Below are positions 53,850 through 64,000 of a DNA stretch of 64,000 bases, one piece after another. The notes beneath the pieces were generated by a model. The model was not told where the DNA came from, did no database searches, and was given only the letters and a program-made list of their open reading frames with translations. Position 1 is the stretch's first letter. Each line of letters begins with the position of its first letter. The translations under genes and the position numbers were made by a program. This DNA is from an uncultured Pseudomonadales bacterium (lineage in GTDB: Bacteria > Pseudomonadota > Gammaproteobacteria > Pseudomonadales > Balneatricaceae), in NCBI GenBank assembly GCA_937773555.1, contig CALJVT010000006.1:141001-205000 (forward strand), read 5' to 3'.

Positions 53850-54413
53850 TCAACTAAAAGTTGTCATCTCCAAATACTCTTCTAAGTGATTCTCAATCCA
53901 TTCGAGAGTTTCAGTTTGTTTTCCCTGCCATTTCGATTGTCTCAAAATTCCAACTATCCCACGAACAGATGCCCAAATATTGACTGCTTTTATCATGACA
54001 TTTTTATCTGACTCATCAGGCATAAAAGATTTCAGTCCTTCGACTATCCCACCAAAGGATGTCTCGGATAGAGCTTTTAAATCAGGATAAAGAGAAAAAT
54101 CTAATTCCGTATTCCCAAACATCAAATCGTAAATATGCGGATAGTCCAATCCAAATCTTATGTAATGAGCTCCGTAACTTGAAAAATTATTGGCTAAATC
54201 TTTCATGCCTTCATTTAGAATTTGGAAACCTCTTCGCATCAACTCTGCTTTAAGATCATTTTTGTTTTTGAAATGTCTATAAAAGGCAGTATTTGAAACT
54301 CCAGCTTTTTGAGCAACCCTTCGCATATTAACTTTTTGCCAAGACTCTGCGACACAAATTTCCCATGCGATTTCAACAAGTTGCTCTTTCAGACTTTCTT
54401 TGTGATATCCCAT
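53850..54413 (-). CDS. TetR-family transcriptional regulator
   Basis: 187-residue repressor. The HTH is VNMRRVAQKAGVSNTAFYRHF within an N-terminal domain of about 50 residues. The C-terminal part (from about 90; FGLDYPHIYDLMFGN) resembles the WHG/TetR_C_33-type domain. It is divergent from the DUF2141 gene, and two near-identical palindromic operators lie in the gap (54422-54440 and 54456-54474), so it should repress both itself and the two-gene unit to its right. Confidence 0.88.
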   Translation of the reverse strand: MGYHKESLKEQLVEIAWEICVAESWQKVNMRRVAQKAGVSNTAFYRHFKNKNDLKAELMRRGFQILNEGMKDLANNFSSYGAHYIRFGLDYPHIYDLMFGNTELDFSLYPDLKALSETSFGGIVEGLKSFMPDESDKNVMIKAVNIWASVRGIVGILRQSKWQGKQTETLEWIENHLEEYLEMTTFS

Positions 54414-54421
54414 ATAAAATT

Positions 54422-54440
54422 ATGTTTACTTAGTAAACAT
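54422..54440. promoter_or_regulatory. TetR operator 1
   Basis: ATGTTTAC-TTA-GTAAACAT, a perfect dyad with 8-bp arms and a 3-base centre, 9 bases upstream of the TetR start. Confidence 0.8.
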
Positions 54441-54455
54441 TTTTCTGTATTGTTG

Positions 54456-54474
54456 ATGTTAACTTAGCAAACAT
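54456..54474. promoter_or_regulatory. TetR operator 2
   Basis: ATGTTAACTTAGCAAACAT matches operator 1 at 17 of 19 positions and lies 34 bases from it (about three helical turns), 23 bases before the DUF2141 start. Two sites in phase fit cooperative repressor binding. Confidence 0.75.
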
Positions 54475-54496
54475 AATAACAAGGTTTTTAAGTATA

Positions 54497-54922
54497 ATGG
54501 TAAAATATTTTAGTTTCCTTTCATTTATTTTGTGTTCTTTTCATTTAAGTGCAGCCACCTTGGACGTTGAAATCCAAGGCGTCACCGAAGGAGGCGTACT
54601 TCATTTGGCAATCTATAATTCTAAGGAAGTTTTCGAATCAGATCGAGGTGACAAACCCGGTTCACAGCCTGGAATAGAGGCAGGTGTTGTAGAAAAAATT
54701 GGCAAAGGCACTTATAAAGGTTCTTTTGAGATCCCTCCTGACACCTACGCAATTGGGGTATATATTGACGAAAATGAAAATGAGAAGCTTGATACTAACT
54801 TTTTAGGAATACCTAAAGAACAATATGGATTCTCTAATAATGCTAAGGCTTTCGGTATTCCTAAATTTGAAGCTGCATCCTTTGTCATTGATACATATAA
54901 AAAAATTCAAATAGACTTATAA
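54497..54922 (+). CDS. DUF2141 exported protein
   Basis: 141-residue protein with a signal peptide (FSFLSFILCSFHLSAA). The mature part fits DUF2141: LDVEIQGVTEGGVLHLAIYN, then FEIPPDTYAIGVYIDENENEKLDTNFLGIPKEQYGFSNNA, here as adjoining pieces of a beta-sandwich domain. Location is likely periplasmic. Function not known. It is followed 2 bases later by a membrane protein gene and controlled from the operator pair upstream. Confidence 0.86.
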   Translation: MVKYFSFLSFILCSFHLSAATLDVEIQGVTEGGVLHLAIYNSKEVFESDRGDKPGSQPGIEAGVVEKIGKGTYKGSFEIPPDTYAIGVYIDENENEKLDTNFLGIPKEQYGFSNNAKAFGIPKFEAASFVIDTYKKIQIDL

Positions 54923-54924
54923 CC

Positions 54925-55329
54925 ATGACAATAATATACGTACATGCTTTTTTTGCGTTAGCAGCAGTCCCAGTTGGTTTATATATTTTCTTCAAAAAAA
55001 AGGGAACTAAGCAGCATAGATTCATTGGACGCGTTTGGGTTTCTTTTTTGTTGATCGTCTCTTTTACAGCGTTATTCATTACTTCACCAATGACGGACAC
55101 AGTGTTTAATCCTCGGTTTTATTCTTGGATACACCTCCTAATTCCTTTCACAGTTGGCAACTTAATTTATTCGGTTTGGAGCATTCGGCAATTCAAGAAA
55201 ACGAAGTTGGAAAAACATAAAAATGCACATATTTATTCAATGGTAGGAGTATATATTGGAGCACTTCTAGTTGCTGGTGCATTCACCTTAATGCCCGGCA
55301 GAATGTTTCATGAAATTATATTTGGATAA
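54925..55329 (+). CDS. DUF2306-like small membrane protein
   Basis: 134-residue protein with four hydrophobic segments: HAFFALAAVPVGLYIFF, VWVSFLLIVSFTALFIT, WIHLLIPFTVGNLIYSVWSI and MVGVYIGALLVAGAFTL. The KKGTKQHRFIGRVWV loop (K-H-R-x-G-R) is typical of DUF2306. Cotranscribed with the DUF2141 gene. Function unknown; such pairs suggest a membrane-stress or lipid-related role (weak inference). Confidence 0.8.
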   Translation: MTIIYVHAFFALAAVPVGLYIFFKKKGTKQHRFIGRVWVSFLLIVSFTALFITSPMTDTVFNPRFYSWIHLLIPFTVGNLIYSVWSIRQFKKTKLEKHKNAHIYSMVGVYIGALLVAGAFTLMPGRMFHEIIFG

Positions 55330-55492
55330 CAGACTAGCTCAAATGTTAAAGCCTAATAGTAACTGCACTAGTTTGTAACTACGAAATTTAGATAAATCAA
55401 TGCTTTAAGAGTACTAGGGGATCTTGGTAAGACACGAAACGTATTCATCAATTTCCAAAAACACTTATATCTCGAGAATGTGAGCTAAACGC

Positions 55493-55716
55493 TTAAAGAA
55501 CAATTACAGCATTTTTCAGCTTGTGGTCTGAGACATCAATCTATCTCTGTGTTGTCACCATACTGCTATGACGAGCTAATTTCTGTATTACCCTTGTCGA
55601 GATAACCTTCTCGCTCAGATTAGTGATAAACGAACGTCTACCGCTATGACTGCTGACGTTGGGTATGTTGGCTAATTGATAGAGCTGCCTGAACAGATTC
55701 TGTATCCATTGTGATG
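55493..55716 (-). pseudogene. Tyrosine integrase C-terminal remnant with the catalytic Tyr codon changed to amber
   Basis: The frame encodes the last third of a tyrosine recombinase: GFSSQWIQNLFRQLYQLANI, SSHSGRRSFITNLSEKVIST and LARHSSMVTTQR. The HxxR box and the RHSS box are recognisable. At the place of the nucleophilic tyrosine (TQRY-IDV) the codon is TAG (55541-55543), after which IDVSDHKLKNAVIVL continues in frame to a stop at 55493. The N-terminal two thirds are missing; the frame runs into the direct repeat. It cannot be active. Confidence 0.85.
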
Positions 55717-55842
55717 AAAACCCACATACATACAGTGTCCTTGCTGTGATAAATAGCTTTAAGTTCATCGTCGATATCACAAATATTTTGAGGTATATCT
55801 ACCTGAATACAATACATTTACCTTCATTCCCACTCAATAGTG
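55717..55842. repeat. 126-bp direct repeat, right copy, overlapping the guaA 3' end
   Basis: Right partner of 53554-53679. It includes the last codons and TGA of guaA (to 55842) and the first 33 codons or so of the small gene, which here is truncated and joined to the integrase remnant. Confidence 0.9.
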
Positions 55843-57398
55843 GCAGGCGGTTTACTGGAAACATCATAGGCAACACGGGAGATACCAGAAATTTCATTAA
55901 TGATTCTGCCAGACACTTTTTCTAATAGTTCGTAAGGCAAGTGAGCCCAACGAGCCGTCATAAAGTCCACAGTTTCCACAGCCCTTAAGCTCACTACCCA
56001 TTCATAACGACGGCCATCACCCACCACACCGACAGACTTAACGGGTAGGAAGACCACAAAAGCTTGGCTGGTTTTGTGGTACCAGCCAGAAGCATGTAAC
56101 TCTTCCATAAAGATAGCATCCGCCAAACGCAGGATGTCGGCATATTCTTCTTTCACTTCCCCTAAAATACGCACACCAAGGCCTGGCCCTGGGAACGGAT
56201 GGCGATAAACCATGTCATAAGGCAAGCCTAACTCTAGGCCAATTTTACGAACTTCATCTTTAAATAGTTCGCGTAATGGCTCAACTAATTCAAAGGCCAT
56301 GTCATCTGGTAAGCCACCCACGTTGTGATGAGATTTAATCACATGGGCTTTACCTGTTTCGGCAGCAGCAGATTCTATAACATCTGGGTAAATAGTCCCT
56401 TGAGCGAGCCACTTAACATTAGTGATTTTAGTGGCTTCTTTATCAAATACATCAATGAAGGTATTGCCAATTACTTTACGCTTAGCTTCTGGGTCTGATA
56501 CACCTTTAAGATTACCTAAGAATAATTCTTGTGCATTAGACCGAATCACACGCACGCCCATGTTATCAGCAAACATTTTCATTACTTGGTCGCCTTCATT
56601 AAGGCGCAACAAACCATTGTCTACAAACACACAAACTAGCTGATCTCCAATGGCTTTATGCAATAAAGCCGCAACAACAGAGGAATCTACACCACCAGAG
56701 AGGCCAAGTAATACTGTATCTGAGCCTACTTTTTCACGCACTGTAGCAATAGCATCGTCAATAATATTACTCGCTGTCCATAGGCCTTCACAATGGCATA
56801 TGTGACTAACAAAACGTTCTAAAATAGCCCCTCCTTGTTTCGTGTGGGTGACTTCTGGGTGGAACTGTAGTCCATATAAACGCCTTGCTTCGTTGCTCAT
56901 ACCCGCAATTGGCGCACTTTCTGTAGAAGCCATGCAGGTAAAGTTTTCAGGCATCTGAGTCACTTTATCACCGTGGCTCATCCATACATTAAGGCTGCAT
57001 ATATCAGCGTCAACTTCGTCATGAATACCGTTAAGCAAAGCGCCTGCTGTTTCTACTTGAACACCGGCATAACCAAACTCACGTTCATTAGATGCACTTA
57101 CTTTGCCACCCAACTGCTCAGCCATGGTTTGCATTCCGTAACATATACCAAGCACAGGAACATCCATCTGAAATATAATTTCTGGCGCTCGAGGACTACC
57201 CGCTTCAGTTACAGATTCTGGGCCGCCAGCAAGAATAATACCTTTGGGTGCAAAATCACGGATTGCTTGGTCTTTCATATCATAGGCGCGAATTTCGCAA
57301 TAAACACCAATTTCTCTTACACGACGTGCTATTAATTGCGTGTATTGTGAACCAAAATCCAAGATGAGAATCCGTTGTGCGTGGATATCCTGCATCAT
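55824..57398 (-). CDS. guaA: GMP synthase (glutamine-hydrolysing)
   Basis: About 524 residues. The glutaminase domain has [15 protein letters not shown] with the catalytic Cys and FHPEVTHT with the catalytic His. The ATP pyrophosphatase domain has the P-loop [15 protein letters not shown] and the C-terminal dimerisation part ends KPPATIEWE. It amidates XMP to GMP. The ATG at 57398 ([20 protein letters not shown]) with CGGAG upstream matches known GuaA N-termini better than the frame opening at 57437. Its 3' end is intact although it lies in the direct repeat. It follows guaB by 85 bases. Confidence 0.97.
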   Translation of the reverse strand: MMQDIHAQRILILDFGSQYTQLIARRVREIGVYCEIRAYDMKDQAIRDFAPKGIILAGGPESVTEAGSPRAPEIIFQMDVPVLGICYGMQTMAEQLGGKVSASNEREFGYAGVQVETAGALLNGIHDEVDADICSLNVWMSHGDKVTQMPENFTCMASTESAPIAGMSNEARRLYGLQFHPEVTHTKQGGAILERFVSHICHCEGLWTASNIIDDAIATVREKVGSDTVLLGLSGGVDSSVVAALLHKAIGDQLVCVFVDNGLLRLNEGDQVMKMFADNMGVRVIRSNAQELFLGNLKGVSDPEAKRKVIGNTFIDVFDKEATKITNVKWLAQGTIYPDVIESAAAETGKAHVIKSHHNVGGLPDDMAFELVEPLRELFKDEVRKIGLELGLPYDMVYRHPFPGPGLGVRILGEVKEEYADILRLADAIFMEELHASGWYHKTSQAFVVFLPVKSVGVVGDGRRYEWVVSLRAVETVDFMTARWAHLPYELLEKVSGRIINEISGISRVAYDVSSKPPATIEWE

Positions 57399-57483
57399 GT
57401 GTAACTCCGTGAGTGGGTTGTAGCGCGTATTAAGCATCTACAACTAAATTTATAAAAGAAGTACGCCAATAATTTAACGCCGT

Positions 57484-58953
57484 TTACTTGGCCCGATAAT
57501 TAGGTGCTTCTTTGGTAATGGTTACGTCGTGCACATGGCTTTCGCTCATACCCGCACTGGTAATTCGGGTGAAAATAGGGATGGTGCGCATTTGTTCCAT
57601 ATCGCTGCAGCCGGTATAACCCATACTAGCGCGCAAGCCACCCATCATTTGGTGTACGATAGCTGCCATTGGTCCCTTACACGCAACGCGCCCTTCAATA
57701 CCTTCTGGTACTAGCTTTTCTACACCAGCGTCAGTACTTTGAAAATAACGGTCACTAGAACCTTGGCTTTGCCCCATAGCACCGATGGAACCCATGCCAC
57801 GATAAGCTTTATAAGCCCGGCCTTGGTATAGCTCTACCTCTCCTGGTGCCTCATCAGTACCAGCCAGCAAACTACCTGCCATAACCACACTTGCACCAGC
57901 AGCGATGGCTTTTGCCAAGTCGCCCGAATAACGCACACCACCATCGGCTATCACTGGAATGCCCCGCGGAGTCATTGCAGCCGCCACATTAGCTACTGCA
58001 GTGATTTGAGGAACACCGATGCCAGCAACAATTCGCGTGGTGCAGATTGAGCCAGGGCCAATACCTACTTTAACACCATCTGCTCCTGCGTCTGCCAAAG
58101 CTTCAGCGGCAGCAGCAGTAGCAATATTGCCACCAACAACTTGTACTTGTGGGAAGTTAGTCTTAATCCAACGAACCCGTTCAATCACTCCAGCTGAATG
58201 ACCATGTGCGGTATCAACGATAATTAAATCGACACCTGCATCCACTAATGCTTTCACACGATCTTCAGTCTCAGGCCCAGTACCCACAGCTGCGCCCACC
58301 CGTAAACTGCCTTGGGCATCTTTACAAGCATTGGGATAAGCTTTGGCACGATACATGTCTTTAACCGTCATCATGCCTTGTAAGGTGAAATCGTCACCTA
58401 CTACCAATACACGTTCAATGCGATGTTTACGCAATAAGTTACGCACTGTGTCCTGATCTACACCAGGCTCGACGGTTACCAAATTTTCTTTAGTGGTCAT
58501 TATGGTATCTACACGAGCTTCAACATGGTTTTCAAAACGCATATCACGACTTGTTACAATACCCACTAATTGGCCATTATCAACCACAGGGAACCCAGAA
58601 AATCCTGTTTGAACAGCTAAGCTCTGCAGTTCACCTACCGTCATGTTAGATGAGCAAGTTACTGGGTCCTGAACTACGCCACTCTCGTGCTTTTTTACAC
58701 GACGTACTTGATCAGCTTGGTCTGCCACAGTAAGGTTTTTGTGAACAATACCAATTCCACCTTCTTGGGCTATAGCAATAGCTAGACGCGCTTCGGTCAC
58801 AGTGTCCATAGCAGCAGAAGCAAGGGGTATATTCAAGGGTAAATCGCGTGCAATGCGGGTTTGCAGCTGAACATCTTTTGGCAGCACCTCCGAATAACCA
58901 GGCACTAAGAGTACGTCATCAAATGTGAGTGCTTCTTCGGCAAGTCGTAACAT
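57484..58953 (-). CDS. guaB: Inosine-5'-monophosphate dehydrogenase
   Basis: 489-residue IMPDH converting IMP to XMP, the first dedicated step to GMP. The catalytic-Cys loop is [19 protein letters not shown] pair (about 90-205) interrupts the barrel, and the flap region reads [12 protein letters not shown]. Full length. Operon with guaA downstream; divergent from xseA, the usual arrangement in gammaproteobacteria. Confidence 0.98.
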   Translation of the reverse strand: MLRLAEEALTFDDVLLVPGYSEVLPKDVQLQTRIARDLPLNIPLASAAMDTVTEARLAIAIAQEGGIGIVHKNLTVADQADQVRRVKKHESGVVQDPVTCSSNMTVGELQSLAVQTGFSGFPVVDNGQLVGIVTSRDMRFENHVEARVDTIMTTKENLVTVEPGVDQDTVRNLLRKHRIERVLVVGDDFTLQGMMTVKDMYRAKAYPNACKDAQGSLRVGAAVGTGPETEDRVKALVDAGVDLIIVDTAHGHSAGVIERVRWIKTNFPQVQVVGGNIATAAAAEALADAGADGVKVGIGPGSICTTRIVAGIGVPQITAVANVAAAMTPRGIPVIADGGVRYSGDLAKAIAAGASVVMAGSLLAGTDEAPGEVELYQGRAYKAYRGMGSIGAMGQSQGSSDRYFQSTDAGVEKLVPEGIEGRVACKGPMAAIVHQMMGGLRASMGYTGCSDMEQMRTIPIFTRITSAGMSESHVHDVTITKEAPNYRAK

Positions 58954-59106
58954 AGGGGGCGTCCTTTTTTAGATGGTGAAAGGAAACGCCACATTATACC
59001 GGAACACAGCCCCTTTTGACCACTAATAGCGCTTCATTTAGCTACTCTTTTATACATTGATTTAGTGTATGATTTAGCTTGTTTTTATACACCTGAGCAG
59101 CTACTT

Positions 59107-60441
59107 ATGACAGACACACCACGCATTTGGCAAGTGAGCGAGCTTAACCATGCTGCTAGAAACTTGTTAGAAACACGCTTTGGCATTGTTACTGTGAGCG
59201 GTGAAATATCTGGCTTTACAAGGGCACGTTCAGGTCACTGGTATTTCCGTCTAAAAGATATGGACGGGCAGGTGAGCTGCGCCATGTTTCGTAATAGAAA
59301 CCTATATTGCTCATTTGAACCCAAAGAAGGTGATTTGATCCATTTTAAAGCCAAGGTTAGCCTGTATCCAGACCGAGGAGATTACCAGCTCATTGGCGAA
59401 CAAATGCAGCTTGCAGGTAGTGGTAATCTGCAGCAGGCATTTTTGGCACTGAAACAAAAGCTCCTCGACGAGGGGCTTTTTAATGAGCAGCACAAGCGAT
59501 CCATTCCAGCGCATTGCCAACGGGTAGCGGTGATTAGCTCTGCTAATGGGGCTGCGATACATGACTTTTTAAAGGTTTTACAACAGCGCATGCCAAGCTT
59601 AGCAGTAGACCTGCTGCCAGTAACTGTTCAGGGACACAGTGCGGCTGTGGAGAGCGCCAAAGCGATTGAGTTGTGTAATCTAATGGGCCAACATGACGTG
59701 ATTATACTTACCCGCGGTGGTGGTTCTATTGAGGACCTCTGGAGCTATAATGATGAGTTCCTTGCCCGCACTATATATGCAAGCCAAATACCTACGGTGA
59801 GTGCAATAGGCCATGAGACCGATTTTACCATTGCAGACTTTGTTGCGGATTGCCGCATGCCCACACCCTCAGCTGCTGCTGAGCTGGTCAGCCAAGATCA
59901 GTCTGAATTAGTATACAAAGTGCAACAACTGGAGCGCCAATTAAAGCAACAATGGCAAAAACAGGTGCAGAACCAACACCTTAACCTGTCTCGTCTTCGT
60001 GCACTATTGCAACATCCAGGACAAAAGCTTAACGATCAAAGCCAACGTCTCGATCACCTGCAAGTGAGACTGGAGCAAGCCTCCCTGAAACAACTTCAAG
60101 CGAAGAAGTTCTTCTATGATCAACAATACAGTAAGCTGATTAGCCTCAACCCAAACTTTCGTATTGAAGCTCACTCTAAAAATGTAACACAACTGAAACA
60201 ACGCCTAAAAATTGGCCAACACTCTGGTCTGCAAAGACGTTCACAAAAATTCATCGGCCTGGCTGCCCAGCTTAATCAATTAAGCCCACTGCACACATTA
60301 TCGCGCGGATATAGCGTCACACAGAACATGCAGGCACAGGTGATTACTAAAATAGAACAAATTGAAGCTAAGCAAGCATTGAAAATTACTCTGTTGGATG
60401 GCCATGCCCAAGTTATTGTCGACAAGGTGTCGCAAAGGTAG
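59107..60441 (+). CDS. xseA: Exodeoxyribonuclease VII large subunit
   Basis: About 444 residues. It has an N-terminal OB fold (FGIVTVSGEISGFTRARSGHWYF) and the catalytic core with VAVISSANGAAIHDF, VIILTRGGGSIEDLWSYNDE and SAIGHETDFTIADFVAD. The rest is a long coiled-coil region (about 280-390) that assembles small subunits. It degrades single-stranded DNA. The ATG at 59107 (MTDTPRIWQVSEL) is the normal start; the frame opening at 59065 adds an unsupported extension. The small-subunit gene is not in the window. Confidence 0.96.
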   Translation: MTDTPRIWQVSELNHAARNLLETRFGIVTVSGEISGFTRARSGHWYFRLKDMDGQVSCAMFRNRNLYCSFEPKEGDLIHFKAKVSLYPDRGDYQLIGEQMQLAGSGNLQQAFLALKQKLLDEGLFNEQHKRSIPAHCQRVAVISSANGAAIHDFLKVLQQRMPSLAVDLLPVTVQGHSAAVESAKAIELCNLMGQHDVIILTRGGGSIEDLWSYNDEFLARTIYASQIPTVSAIGHETDFTIADFVADCRMPTPSAAAELVSQDQSELVYKVQQLERQLKQQWQKQVQNQHLNLSRLRALLQHPGQKLNDQSQRLDHLQVRLEQASLKQLQAKKFFYDQQYSKLISLNPNFRIEAHSKNVTQLKQRLKIGQHSGLQRRSQKFIGLAAQLNQLSPLHTLSRGYSVTQNMQAQVITKIEQIEAKQALKITLLDGHAQVIVDKVSQR

Positions 60442-60486
60442 TTAGGCACAGAGGAAGACGCATAATTATTTACCTTCTACGCGCAA

Positions 60487-60524
60487 TAAAAAACCCCTAG
60501 TCTGATTAAGGCTAGGGGTTTTTT
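60487..60524. terminator. Bidirectional terminator between xseA and the rRNA operon
   Basis: AAAAACCCCTAG, then CTGATTAAGG, then CTAGGGGTTTTTT makes a GC-rich stem flanked by A and T runs on both sides. It can end xseA on the plus strand and the rRNA operon on the minus strand. Confidence 0.85.
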
Positions 60525-60538
60525 AGTACTGAATGAGG

Positions 60539-60657
60539 TGCTTGGCGATGACCTACTCTCACATGGGGAAACCCCACACTACCATCGGCGCTAAAACGTT
60601 TCACTTCTGAGTTCGGAATGGGGTCAGGTGGTTCCATCTCGCTATGGTCGCCAAGCA
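60539..60657 (-). rRNA. rrf: 5S rRNA
   Basis: About 119 bases. The ends TGCTTGGCGACCATAGCG and GGTCATCGCCAAGCA pair as helix I, and CCATTCCGAACTCAGAAGTG is the conserved 5S core. It is last in the rRNA operon, about 190 bases after 23S; the spacer holds no tRNA. Confidence 0.96.
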
Positions 60658-60849
60658 ATAAAAAGGTGAATGAAGATCGTTAAATCGCCATCCTTGAATT
60701 TGTGATATGTCTTCGTTTAGGTATTACACAACTTGCGCTTACCGAGGGCTTACCCATCGTACTTCTATCGTAAACTTAATTGTTTGTACTTCATAATCAC
60801 ACACTCTCATGCGTTCATATTAGCTTGTACAACGCTTTTGGCGTTATAT

Positions 60850-63736
<2,887 letters not shown>

Positions 63737-64000
63737 ATATAACCCAAAAGGGTCGCAGTAGTTCTGACAAACTACTTTCAATCAAGCTTACGATAAACCC
63801 TTAACTCGCTAAAGTAAGGGCCTTCGGATAAGTCACTCGATAAAACACAAATTCGATCACCTGGAAATTGATTAACAGATGATCGTGTATTTACCTAAAC
63901 TTTGTTACAACGTGATCGCTAGAAGACGCTGCAACATTTTTGCCTAAACACGACCGCTGGTGACGACGTGTTTAGGCGAAGATCAATGCCGTGGCTCGGG
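63737..64000 (-). other. 16S-23S spacer, partial
   Basis: Right-hand 264 bases of the window belong to the internal transcribed spacer of the rRNA operon. No tRNA-Ile or tRNA-Ala sequence is visible in this part; any would lie further right. The hairpin-like CCTAAACACG...CGTGTTTAGG near 63943-63977 may be a spacer processing stem. Confidence 0.8.

Overview
The window comes from a gammaproteobacterium, probably marine and aerobic. This rests on the gene families and local order seen here (tadA-purL, guaB-guaA divergent from xseA, ffh next to ypjD and a corB-like gene), moderate to low GC, and a large load of genes for methylated amines and betaines. I cannot name the species. No sequence search was possible; all assignments come from reading motifs and context.

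Layout. 1-1857: an OmpR-type two-component system, with the kinase running off the left edge. 2129-5481: an operon of an MttB-superfamily methyltransferase without pyrrolysine, an Asp/Asn beta-hydroxylase-like 2-oxoglutarate oxygenase and a threonine-aldolase-family PLP enzyme, divergent from a GbdR/CdhR-like AraC regulator (5645-6634). 6661-18758: a decayed copy of an MmgE/PrpD gene, a TauD-family dioxygenase, a complete peptide/opine-type ABC importer (Tat-exported binding protein, two permeases, one fused double ATPase), the intact MmgE/PrpD gene, an AGE-family epimerase and a sulfatase-superfamily hydrolase. 18868-23701: an oxidoreductase pseudogene, yciA, metY, a glutathione-peroxidase-like protein, ychJ, a PuuB-like flavin oxidase and a cupin. 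23942-37083: two trimethylamine-dehydrogenase-like paralogues flanking a BetI-like repressor, a polyamine-type ABC importer whose binding protein is frameshifted, a second BetI-like repressor, a class III aminotransferase and a Rieske oxygenase of the carnitine/betaine type.

37157-48368 is mostly core genome: a VOC protein, tRNA-Arg and tRNA-Ser, ffh, ypjD, a corB-like gene, a DUF1289 protein, two Nudix hydrolases, a GloB-like hydrolase, purL and tadA. 48369-55823, between tadA and guaA, is an accessory hot spot. It holds two small XRE regulators, a ribbon-helix-helix protein, a PfpI protein, an enoyl-reductase-like gene of different composition, and a segment of about 2.2 kb at the 3' end of guaA. 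That segment is bounded by a 126-bp direct repeat and contains a TetR module and the remnant of a tyrosine integrase. 55824-60441 is guaA, guaB and xseA. From 60539 to the right edge lie 5S rRNA, 23S rRNA and part of the 16S-23S spacer, all on the minus strand.

How the genes may work together (inference). 2.1-18.8 kb looks like one catabolic programme for an N-methylated or otherwise substituted amino-acid-like compound. It combines uptake by the ABC importer, attack by 2-oxoglutarate oxygenases, beta-hydroxylation followed by aldol cleavage, and demethylation. A 50-bp block conserved upstream of both the mttB-like gene and the prpD-like gene suggests common control, perhaps by the adjacent AraC regulator. 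23.9-37.1 kb looks like a second set for amines and betaines, with two BetI-like repressors and clear palindromic operators. The best candidate for an undescribed system is the methyltransferase / beta-hydroxylase / aldolase operon with its shared operator.
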